Below the pieces are notes generated by a model. That model did not search any database, was not told where the DNA came from, and saw nothing but the letters and a program-made list of their open reading frames with translations. 5,619 nucleotides of DNA from Pseudomonadota bacterium. Lineage in GTDB: Bacteria; Desulfobacterota; BSN033; G020346125. The position numbers were made by a program, and so were the translations under genes. Shown one piece after another: positions 1 through 5,619 of the stretch (positions are counted from its first letter, which is position 1; each line of letters opens with the position of its first letter). The stretch covers positions 1-5,619 of the forward strand of contig DAOVIU010000110.1 of the NCBI GenBank assembly GCA_030673585.1, in the 5' to 3' direction.

Positions 1-2
1 AA

Positions 3-1370
3 TTACCCGATAAAGTAGTCCTTCATAAAACGGAGGAGGGTACCAACCCCCAACCTGTGGCGTTTGATTAAATTGAGGACATCTGTTCTTCCCTTTTGCG
101 ACCTCGTATAGTAGAGGAGGTTGGCCTTCAGGAGCAACCACTGGAGACGGATAAAGGAGATATGATCGTGTTTAAACACCAGATGCTGACCATCGTAGAA
201 GGTCCACGGCCTGCGGAACAAGCGGTCCTTCACCTTCTCATAGAGGGCCGTACCCGGGTACGGTGTTAAAATAGAGAATTGGGCAACGTTGGTATCGAGC
301 GTCTTGGCCCACTGTATGGTTTCGTTCATGGCCTTTACCGTTTCACCGAGCCCCCCCAAGATGTAGCTGGCGAGGATTTCGAATCCATTCCGCTTCAAAA
401 CCCCCACCGCACGCTCGGCCATCCCAATATCAGACCTCTTCCCGAACTCCTCGAGGCTTGGTCTATGGGCGCTTTCTACCCCGATAAAGATGCTCTTGCC
501 CCCCGCCCTGTGCATCTTCTTGAGCATCGGCTCATTCCCGACGATGGTATCCACCCGTGACAAATTCCACCACCAGATGTCAAGATTCCTCTGGATGATC
601 CCTTCCGATAGCTCCATAACCCTCTTCGGAGACAAGGTGAAATTATCATCGACAAAGGCGATGGCATTGAAATGGTATCGGCGATACAGCTCGTCGATCT
701 CCTGGAGTATTGAGGGGACGCTGCGGCTCCTCCACTTCCGACCGAAGAAGGTAGAGGATGAACAGAAGGAGCAGTTACTGGGACATCCGCGGCTGGTGAT
801 CATGGGCGTAATATCCCGATTCCCGAACTTGGTCTTTCGGTAATTGTCCATATCGATGAGATGTCTTGCGGGCAAGGGGAGCTGGTCGAGGTCTTCGATG
901 AACTCCTTTTGAGGGGTCCTCATGATATGGCCGTTGCGACGGAAGCTGATCCCCTTTACGCGGGAGAATTCCCCTCTCTCCTTTTGTAACTCGGCGAGGA
1001 GTTCATGGAGGGTGACTTCCCCCTCCCCACGCACCACGAAATCGACCTGGTTGGTGTTGAGCACCTCCTCATCAACAAAACAGGGGTGTGGTCCCCCCAT
1101 GATTACGGTACACCCCTCCCTTTGAGCTGTTCTGGCGATCCTTAAGGCATTGTAGTAGCGGGTTGTATCGGTGCCAATACCCACCACATCGTAATCCCGG
1201 AACCGGATATCCCCCTTCGAACCCTTTTCGACACACAGGTCCTTCACCTCTGGATGATACCCTTCCCTCTCCAGATAGGCGGCCAGGTAGAGGAGTCCAA
1301 GGGGAGGAAAGTGGATGCCCACAGCCTTCAGTACGCCCGCGTTCGGTGGGTTAATCAGCAAAACCCTCAT
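3..1370 (-). CDS. B12-binding-domain radical SAM protein (class B methylase / BchE-like architecture)
   Basis: A 455-residue predicted cobalamin-dependent radical SAM enzyme. Relatives methylate unreactive carbons or phosphorus, or catalyse ring formation; the substrate here is unknown. Residues 1-130 form a Rossmann-like B12-binding domain: MRVLLINPP, FPPLGLLYLAAYL (21-33), DVVGIG (61-66), IMGGPHP (90-96), VRGEGE (113-118). The DxHxxG cobalt-ligand motif is absent, as is common in this class. The radical SAM domain has CxxxCxxC at Cys196, Cys200 and Cys203, FVDDNF (239-244), IFIGVES (294-300), ILGGLGET (337-344) and LTPYPGT (368-374). The C-terminus is basic and aromatic-rich, without SPASM cysteines. 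ATG 1370 is chosen because the product begins at the canonical domain edge, 7 bases after the activase stop. ATG 1391 has a better Shine-Dalgarno sequence (GGGGAG, 4 bases upstream) and would add seven residues; a GTG at 1424 is also in frame. It is last in the visible operon. Confidence 0.92.
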   Translation of the reverse strand: MRVLLINPPNAGVLKAVGIHFPPLGLLYLAAYLEREGYHPEVKDLCVEKGSKGDIRFRDYDVVGIGTDTTRYYNALRIARTAQREGCTVIMGGPHPCFVDEEVLNTNQVDFVVRGEGEVTLHELLAELQKERGEFSRVKGISFRRNGHIMRTPQKEFIEDLDQLPLPARHLIDMDNYRKTKFGNRDITPMITSRGCPSNCSFCSSSTFFGRKWRSRSVPSILQEIDELYRRYHFNAIAFVDDNFTLSPKRVMELSEGIIQRNLDIWWWNLSRVDTIVGNEPMLKKMHRAGGKSIFIGVESAHRPSLEEFGKRSDIGMAERAVGVLKRNGFEILASYILGGLGETVKAMNETIQWAKTLDTNVAQFSILTPYPGTALYEKVKDRLFRRPWTFYDGQHLVFKHDHISFIRLQWLLLKANLLYYTRSQKGRTDVLNLIKRHRLGVGTLLRFMKDYFIG

Positions 1371-1377
1371 ATCGGAC

Positions 1378-2343
1378 TCAACGCTCTCCATGGGTCTCCC
1401 CGAAGGCATCGCTATGCTTTCCACAGGTATCGCCCCAACGAGCCACGGCCTTCCCTTCGGCGATCAGTTCCATCACATCACAGGTATTTCCACATCCATC
1501 GCATTCGAAGCTTCGGGTCGAAAAATGCCATTGGGCCACCTCGAGCCCCTTAAAGAGGGACTTTAAGGGCCCAGCCCGTCGGGCCAGCTTAGCGGCTCCG
1601 ATTGCCCCCATGAGGTCGAAATGGGGAGGAATGATGACTTCCAGTCCCAATTCCCTCTCTAAGGCCTGCCCGATCCCCTTGTTCGCGGCTACCCCGCCTT
1701 GGAAGACGACGGGAGGTAGAATCTCCTTGCCCCGCGAAACATTGTTCAGGTAGTTTTTGACCAGCGAATCGCATAGCCCGGCTATGATATCCTCAACCTG
1801 GTAGCCCAATTGCTGTTTGTGGATCATATCCGACTCGGCGAAGACGGTACATCGTCCCGCGATGCGAACCCTATTATGGGATCGTAAGGCCCGATCTCCA
1901 AACTCCTCAATGGAAATGCCGAGCCGGGCAGCCTGTTGGTCCAGGAACGACCCCGTGCCCGCTGCGCAGACCGTGTTCATGGCAAAATCGACCACCACGT
2001 GCTCCCTCATGATGATGATCTTGGAGTCCTGCCCGCCTATCTCGATGATTGTCCTGACATCGGGTACATAGTCGATGACCGCCACGGCGTGGGCCGTAAT
2101 CTCGTTCTTGACCACGTCCGCTCCAACCAGGTAGGCCGCCAGATGTCGGGCGCTTCCCGTCGTCCCCACCCCTTCTACGGGAAGGGGATTGCCCGCCCGT
2201 TGGATAATTCTCCTTATTCCCTCCTGGATGGCGGCGATGGGTTTTCCCGCGTTTCTCAGGTAGGCGTGGGCGAGGACCCGATCCTCCGCGTCGGTGAGGA
2301 CGACCTTGGTCGTGATGGATCCCACATCGATTCCTAAGTACAC
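1378..2343 (-). CDS. HgdC/BadF-type ATPase: acyl-CoA dehydratase activase (archerase) with Cys-rich C-terminal tail
   Basis: ATP-dependent low-potential electron donor of the ASKHA (actin/hexokinase/Hsp70) fold; family members form homodimers bridged by one [4Fe-4S] cluster and drive reduction of a partner Fe-S protein. The 321-residue protein has phosphate-1 motif LGIDVGSITTK (3-13), IEIGGQDSK (100-108), NTVCAAGTGSFLDQQA (Cys126), AGRCTVFAESDMI (Cys165) and QGGVAANKG (215-223). Cys126 and Cys165 correspond to the cluster ligands Cys127 and Cys166 of Acidaminococcus HgdC. Typical HgdC proteins are about 260 residues; here a tail (about 270-321) adds Cys281, Cys284, Cys288 and Cys307, a pattern seen in activases tied to DUF2229 proteins. 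The open frame extends to 2442, but GTG 2343 is preferred: it gives the family N-terminus MYLGIDVGS, has GAGG 5 bases upstream, and lies 7 bases after the preceding stop. The target protein is probably encoded by the two upstream genes. Confidence 0.93.
   Translation of the reverse strand: MYLGIDVGSITTKVVLTDAEDRVLAHAYLRNAGKPIAAIQEGIRRIIQRAGNPLPVEGVGTTGSARHLAAYLVGADVVKNEITAHAVAVIDYVPDVRTIIEIGGQDSKIIIMREHVVVDFAMNTVCAAGTGSFLDQQAARLGISIEEFGDRALRSHNRVRIAGRCTVFAESDMIHKQQLGYQVEDIIAGLCDSLVKNYLNNVSRGKEILPPVVFQGGVAANKGIGQALERELGLEVIIPPHFDLMGAIGAAKLARRAGPLKSLFKGLEVAQWHFSTRSFECDGCGNTCDVMELIAEGKAVARWGDTCGKHSDAFGETHGER
1547..1569 (-). repeat. Perfect 9-bp inverted repeat with 5-base loop inside the activase gene
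   Basis: The mRNA would read CCCUUAAAG, loop UCCCU, CUUUAAGGG. It encodes the linker LKSLFKG (about 260-266) between the ATPase core and the Cys-rich tail. No U-run follows, so it is not a standard intrinsic terminator. It may be chance. Confidence 0.45.
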
Positions 2344-2358
2344 GTCTCCCTCATCCTT
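2341..2358 (-). promoter_or_regulatory. Ribosome binding site deciding a GTG start for the activase gene
   Basis: AAGGA (2358-2354) and GAGGG (2352-2348) lie just before GTG 2343-2341; the GAGG core has a 5-base spacer. An ATG overlapping the preceding TGA (2354-2352) is out of frame with the activase and is not a candidate. Confidence 0.6.
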
Positions 2359-3346
2359 TTGTCCCTCTCGGCCTCCTCTCCTTACAGACATCCACGAAGG
2401 CCTCCAACCGGGTGGCCAAACCTTGGACGGTGGTATGCTCATCCAGGGATAAGGTCAGAAACGGGACGGTACTCCCTTCCCGGTCCTTGAAAACCCTCTT
2501 TAAATACTCCTGAAGGAGGGCATCGATGCCGCACTTGAAGGAGCTCAAAAAGACCACGCCATCTATCTCGTTCCCCGCAAGGAAGGTCAAGGCAGCCCCC
2601 ACGATCTCCCTCCCCGATGACCAATAGATCTCCTTGGATAGGTTTGAGACCCTTCTGTCAACCTCATCTCCGTCCAGGGAGTCGGCGATGGAGATCCTAC
2701 AGCCCAATTTCTTGGCCGTTCCAATGATATCCTTACCCACATCCACATCATAGAGGTTATAGGGATGGCCGATAAGGGCGATGTTCAGGTCTCCTGGCGG
2801 GCAAGGCGTCTCCGGGAGCGGCATCTCAACCGCGAAGATATCCCGTGTGGACAACCCGTTAACCCTCTTCTCCAGATCCCTCTCGAATTGCTTCTGGACA
2901 CGGAGAGCATCTCGGGAAGCCGCGCGGATCTCCCCCTTTCTCGATCCCAGCCGTTCGCCGACGGACCTGGAGAAGGCTCCCCACGGGTCGCTTCCCAAAC
3001 GGGAATCGAAGGATTCGTCTATGACGCTGATTTCCCCCCCAATGGCCAATCTTACGATATCCGGAACCCCCCTGAACTTTGGGCACATGATATACTTTCG
3101 ATGAATGCTGATCAACCTAGGCACGAAGAGAAAGTCTGCCTTTCCCGCAAGGTCCAGACAATGGGCAACCATCAACTTCATGGGAAAACAGCTATCCTCA
3201 AAGTAGCCGATGGGCTGCCTGCCGAGAAAGCCCCTTCCCATGGGGTCTGAGATTACCACCTCGCATCCCAGTTCCTGGAAAAAGACGGACCAGAGGGGAA
3301 AGAAGCGATAATACATTAAGGCCTTTGGGACGCCTACCCGTCTCAA
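2351..3346 (-). CDS. DUF2229 (COG3580) protein, activase-associated HgdB-like Fe-S protein
   Basis: A 331-residue protein of the DUF2229 'CoA enzyme activase uncharacterised domain' family. It opens with the family-like MRRVGVPKALMYYRFFPLW and has DSCFPMKLMVAHC (Cys53, Cys63), YIMCPKFRG (Cys88), a second nucleotide-fold-like segment LNIALIGHPYNLYD (187-200), SSFKCGID (Cys272) and LSLDEHTTVQGLATRLEAFVD (299-319). Cys53, Cys88 and Cys272 are the best candidate cluster ligands. The frame also allows a GTG at 3367 (338 residues). The TTG at 3346-3344 is preferred because its product starts exactly where family members usually start, it overlaps the previous stop as TTGA, and AGGG (6-base spacer) plus GGAGGAGG lie upstream. 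It probably works with the neighbouring COG3581 protein and takes electrons from the activase. The family lacks a settled biochemical role, so enzyme or cofactor-maturation functions are both open. Confidence 0.88.
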   Translation of the reverse strand: MRRVGVPKALMYYRFFPLWSVFFQELGCEVVISDPMGRGFLGRQPIGYFEDSCFPMKLMVAHCLDLAGKADFLFVPRLISIHRKYIMCPKFRGVPDIVRLAIGGEISVIDESFDSRLGSDPWGAFSRSVGERLGSRKGEIRAASRDALRVQKQFERDLEKRVNGLSTRDIFAVEMPLPETPCPPGDLNIALIGHPYNLYDVDVGKDIIGTAKKLGCRISIADSLDGDEVDRRVSNLSKEIYWSSGREIVGAALTFLAGNEIDGVVFLSSFKCGIDALLQEYLKRVFKDREGSTVPFLTLSLDEHTTVQGLATRLEAFVDVCKERRPRGTKG

Positions 3347-4443
3347 TGAAATCCCTGCCTCCTCCACCTGAGCATATCGACGAAGGCCTCCAGTAATGTA
3401 ATAATCCGCCCTTCATTCTCCTGTTCATCCAGGATGAGGGTAAGTACGGGAAGCCCCAAATCCCTGCTTACTCGGTCGAGGATACCCGAAGCAGTGGTTT
3501 CTGGCATACAGGCGAAGGGCATTAAGTGGACAACCCCGTCGTACCCGCCTTGCGCCCTCAAGATGGCCTCCCCAATAGAGACATTGCACTCGGCACCCAC
3601 ATCGTACCCCAGGTATTGGAGGGAAGCCCGATAATAACGAAGTCGTTCCCTTCGATTCTCCCTTCCCACGCCCAGGCTCCTCATGATGTGGGAGGAGAAC
3701 CATGAAGTCCGGGTGACCTCGACCCCCATCTCGCCCAGTTTTCGCTCAACCCCCCTGTTGATCTGCGGATCCATCACCGTATAGAGTTCCCCCACGATGG
3801 CAACCTTCAGGGACTGTCGCCCACGGTCTTGATCGACGGAATCGAGGACTTTATTCCCTTCGATAACGGCCCTTTCGATGGCCTTCCGCGTTTTCGCCTC
3901 ATCGAGGCCTACCAATGCCTCCTGCAAGGCCTTCTCAGTTCGTCCAGGAACGACTTCCCTGGCCCTTACCGTTAAAGCCAGCTTCTCCAAACACTCGCAA
4001 GCCGTCATCTTCTTCCAGCCAATCCAGAGGGCATAGGGAAAAGTCGTGATATTCTTGAAGCTCAACTCCTTTTTCAGCTCCCTGGTCTCATCCCTATTCT
4101 TCAGCAGTGTCGGCCAGTCCAATCTTGCGGGAATGGTCAGCCACCTATAGTGGAAGCCCAAATCCTCAAGGATGACCTTCTGAACCAGGTCATAGAGGCC
4201 GAGTCTACAAGGAGGCCCGCTGCCCACCATTACGATGGTATCAGCGCCCAGCTCCAGGGCCTCGATGAAATTCCCCAGGATGATCTTAAAGGGAAGACAG
4301 ATGCATTCGTTGGAATTCTTAACGCCTAAGGTGAGGGTTCTTTTGCTCGTTTTGGGTGGGACGACATAATCGATACCCGCGGTTTCCGCAATCGCCTTGC
4401 AGAATATGTGCATAGTTCCCAGGTGCGGAAAGGTGACCTTCAT
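3343..4443 (-). CDS. COG3581-type protein, 2-hydroxyacyl-CoA dehydratase/activase-associated Fe-S protein
   Basis: A 366-residue protein resembling the C-terminal part of the large CoA-substrate-specific activase-related proteins and, more distantly, HgdB-type dehydratase subunits. Visible family motifs are the N-terminus MKVTFPHLGTMHIF, a Cys-x-Cys-Leu-Pro-Phe-Lys segment (Cys47, Cys49), GSGPPCRLGLY (Cys79), a Cys149/Cys151 pair, Cys286, MPFACMPE (Cys312) and the end motif LILDEQ..EGRIITLLEAFVD (about 336-356). The cysteines probably ligate one or more Fe-S clusters that accept electrons from the activase; this is inferred from the family. The ATG is supported by an AGGGGGT Shine-Dalgarno sequence 8 bases upstream and by the 4-base ATGA overlap with the preceding radical SAM gene, implying translational coupling. 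No signal peptide or membrane segment is seen. The C-terminus resembles that of the next gene, so the two are probably distant paralogues that may form a heterodimer. Catalytic activity is unknown. Confidence 0.88.
   Translation of the reverse strand: MKVTFPHLGTMHIFCKAIAETAGIDYVVPPKTSKRTLTLGVKNSNECICLPFKIILGNFIEALELGADTIVMVGSGPPCRLGLYDLVQKVILEDLGFHYRWLTIPARLDWPTLLKNRDETRELKKELSFKNITTFPYALWIGWKKMTACECLEKLALTVRAREVVPGRTEKALQEALVGLDEAKTRKAIERAVIEGNKVLDSVDQDRGRQSLKVAIVGELYTVMDPQINRGVERKLGEMGVEVTRTSWFSSHIMRSLGVGRENRRERLRYYRASLQYLGYDVGAECNVSIGEAILRAQGGYDGVVHLMPFACMPETTASGILDRVSRDLGLPVLTLILDEQENEGRIITLLEAFVDMLRWRRQGFH
3344..3365 (-). promoter_or_regulatory. Ribosome binding site deciding a TTG start for the DUF2229 gene
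   Basis: GGAGGAGG (3365-3358) and AGGG (3356-3353) precede TTG 3346-3344 by 11 and 6 bases. The TTG shares two bases with the upstream TGA (3345-3343), giving TTGA, the same arrangement as the ATGA at the previous gene junction. The alternative GTG at 3367 has no well-spaced Shine-Dalgarno sequence. Confidence 0.6.
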
Positions 4444-5618
4444 GCATGTTTACCCCCTGCTTCCAGTTCGTCCTCCTCCGCATACAGTTCCTGCCCGTGG
4501 GCATCGACGATTGTCCCGTACTCCTGGGCATACCGATCGATGTGGGGGGCTAAATCGGTAAAGAGACCCTGGGCACCGGGATGCGTGAAGTAGTTGGCGT
4601 AATTGAGGGCGAGGTCCCTTCCCTGGTGAGGCTGATCGATTAACATACAGGGGCTCATGTTGTTTTCGGAAAAGGGCTGTCGAGATCGTATTTCCTTGAA
4701 TAGCGGAGAGTTGAGCACCTCAAGCAGGGATTTGTCCCGGATATTATCGGAGGCGAAATGGCAGAAGACGCAGGGCTCCACATCGCCTCTGGCGTTGATA
4801 TGGAGGTACTTCCTCCCCCCGGCTATACATCCCCCGGTGAGATGCCCATCGTTCCAGAAATCGGCGAAGAGCATGGGCTTTGTGGCCCGAAAATACCTCA
4901 GCCGCTCCCGCATATGATTCCGTTGCCGAGGCGTGACCATCATATTGATGTCGGGATCCCTCCCAATAGGAACGTAATAGAAGTTCCACATGAGGATACA
5001 TCCCTTCTCCACGAGCAAGTCGATAAACTCGTCGCTGGTCAGGATGTCGGTGTTAAACCGCGTCTGGGTAGTGGAAACGGTGAAAAAGAGGCCCGCTTCC
5101 CTCAAAAGATCCATCACCTGAACACCCTTTTCGAAACGGCCCTTTCCCCTTCTCGAATCGGTGTGTTCTTGGAGGCCCTCTAAGCTGATGGCGGGCATGA
5201 CGTTGCCCAATTTGGCAATGCGATCCACCACCTTCTCGTCGATCAAGGTTGCATTGGTATAGATGTGGAAGCCCACATCCCCATGTTTTTCGAAGAGCTC
5301 GAAGAGGTCCGTCCTCAGAAAGGGCTCCCCTCCCGTTAAGAGGACGAGGTGAATCCCCATCTCCTTGCCCTCGGCGATCACCCGATCGATGGTCTCCAGC
5401 TCCAGCTCCTCCCCTTGCGGATAGTCCCCCGAATAGCATCCATCACAACTCAGGTTGCATCTCATGGTCGGACTGATGAGAAGGGCATCGGGTGGATAGA
5501 CTCCCGTCTTCGCCTCGAACTCCTTTCTCCTGTTGGTACCAATCAATAACTGATTGACGATGAAGTTAGTAATGATCTTCTTGCGGTGAAGGGGATTTAT
5601 CTCCTTCAATATCCTCTT
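4440..5618 (-). CDS. Radical SAM protein with partial SPASM-type C-terminal cysteine set (5' end probably outside window)
   Basis: Predicted cytoplasmic radical SAM enzyme; substrate unknown. Counting from a TTG at 5609, the SAM-cluster motif CxxxCxxC is at Cys51, Cys55 and Cys58 (MRCNLSCDGCYSG), and the SAM-binding GGEP is at residues 93-96. The C-terminal part carries C-x13-G-x4-C (Cys261, Gly275, Cys280), then Cys283 and Cys321. This matches the first half of the SPASM signature (CX9-15GX4C) but not the usual dense second half, so one auxiliary Fe-S cluster is more likely than two. Peptide-modifying and other SPASM enzymes use such clusters, but no peptide substrate gene is visible. From the TTG the protein is 389 residues. 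The frame stays open to the window edge and the AGAGG before the TTG lies only 3 bases away, so the true start is probably upstream. Its TGA overlaps the next gene's ATG. The radical SAM assignment is firm; the specific role is not recognised. Confidence 0.9.
   Translation of the reverse strand, partial: KRILKEINPLHRKKIITNFIVNQLLIGTNRRKEFEAKTGVYPPDALLISPTMRCNLSCDGCYSGDYPQGEELELETIDRVIAEGKEMGIHLVLLTGGEPFLRTDLFELFEKHGDVGFHIYTNATLIDEKVVDRIAKLGNVMPAISLEGLQEHTDSRRGKGRFEKGVQVMDLLREAGLFFTVSTTQTRFNTDILTSDEFIDLLVEKGCILMWNFYYVPIGRDPDINMMVTPRQRNHMRERLRYFRATKPMLFADFWNDGHLTGGCIAGGRKYLHINARGDVEPCVFCHFASDNIRDKSLLEVLNSPLFKEIRSRQPFSENNMSPCMLIDQPHQGRDLALNYANYFTHPGAQGLFTDLAPHIDRYAQEYGTIVDAHGQELYAEEDELEAGGKHA
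4441..4458 (-). promoter_or_regulatory. Ribosome binding site and ATGA stop-start overlap coupling the SPASM-like radical SAM gene to the COG3581 gene
   Basis: On the minus strand AGGGGGT (4458-4452) lies 8 bases before ATG 4443-4441, which overlaps the upstream TGA (4442-4440). The site is coding for the upstream gene's last residues. The arrangement supports both the start choice and translational coupling. A second ATG 4 bases upstream (4447-4445) is out of frame. Confidence 0.7.
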
Positions 5619-5619
5619 G

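Noticed and set aside
1..60. Possible terminator for the operon
   Set aside because: The stop codon is at 5-3, leaving only two bases downstream; no hairpin plus U-run can be assessed in the window.
248..263. Perfect 16-base palindrome CCGTACCCGGGTACGG
   Set aside because: It encodes the conserved PYPGT of the radical SAM family; a protein-imposed coincidence is the simplest reading and there is no operator context.
1936..2337. 133-codon plus-strand open frame opposite the activase gene
   Set aside because: Antisense to the conserved ATPase core; composition follows from the codons of the real gene.
2344..2442. N-terminal extension of the activase back to 2442
   Set aside because: Residues encoded here (Pro/Trp/Arg/Gly-rich) are out-of-frame reading of the DUF2229 C-terminus; the family N-terminus begins at GTG 2343.
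2765..3250. 161-codon plus-strand open frame opposite the DUF2229 gene
   Set aside because: It lies wholly antisense to a gene with clear family motifs; the translation is low-complexity and shows no recognisable domain.
1378..4443. Benzoyl-CoA reductase or (R)-2-hydroxyglutaryl-CoA dehydratase operon
   Set aside because: Only the ATPase matches these systems directly; the neighbours are DUF2229 and COG3581 proteins, and no HgdA/HgdB-, FldBC- or BcrBC-type catalytic subunit is present, so no such gene symbols are assigned.
4758..5183. 141-codon plus-strand open frame opposite the first radical SAM gene
   Set aside because: Antisense shadow of a well-supported gene; proline- and histidine-rich translation with no motif.

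Overview
The window reads as one tightly packed operon of five genes, all transcribed on the minus strand (right to left). There is no intergenic gap longer than 7 bases. All five products look like cytoplasmic, oxygen-sensitive iron-sulfur proteins: two radical SAM enzymes flank a three-gene module related to the 2-hydroxyacyl-CoA dehydratase / ATP-dependent activase ('archerase') superfamily. This points to a strict anaerobe. Purine-rich Shine-Dalgarno-like sequences and GTG/TTG starts suggest a bacterium, but the lineage cannot be fixed from this sequence and an archaeon is not excluded.

Layout in transcription order: (1) 5618-4440, a radical SAM protein with a partial SPASM-type C-terminal cysteine set, whose 5' end probably lies beyond the window. 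(2) 4443-3343, a COG3581-type protein of the HgdB-like/activase-associated group, starting inside the previous stop (ATGA overlap). (3) 3346-2351, a DUF2229 (COG3580) protein, best started at a TTG that overlaps the previous stop (TTGA). (4) 2343-1378, an ATPase of the HgdC/BadF/BadG/BcrA family (COG1924) with a cysteine-rich C-terminal tail. (5) 1370-3, a B12-binding-domain radical SAM protein (class B methylase/BchE-like architecture).

Genes 2-4 correspond to three parts that many anaerobes carry as a single polypeptide of roughly 1,400 residues (activase, then DUF2229, then COG3581). Here they are separate proteins and the gene order is the reverse of that domain order. The activase keeps the nucleotide-binding signatures and both cysteines that hold the inter-subunit [4Fe-4S] cluster in HgdC. 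It is therefore likely a working ATP-driven, low-potential electron donor. The DUF2229 and COG3581 proteins keep several motif cysteines and are the natural acceptors. No classical dehydratase (HgdA/HgdB, FldBC) or benzoyl-CoA reductase gene is visible, so the final substrate is unknown. Coupling this module to two radical SAM enzymes, one predicted to use cobalamin, suggests a reductive or radical modification pathway or cofactor maturation system. That is inference; no function is demonstrated for the set.

No RNA genes, mobile elements, CRISPR arrays, operon promoter or terminator were found. The promoter presumably lies right of 5619 and the terminator left of position 1. Two perfect inverted repeats inside coding regions are noted.
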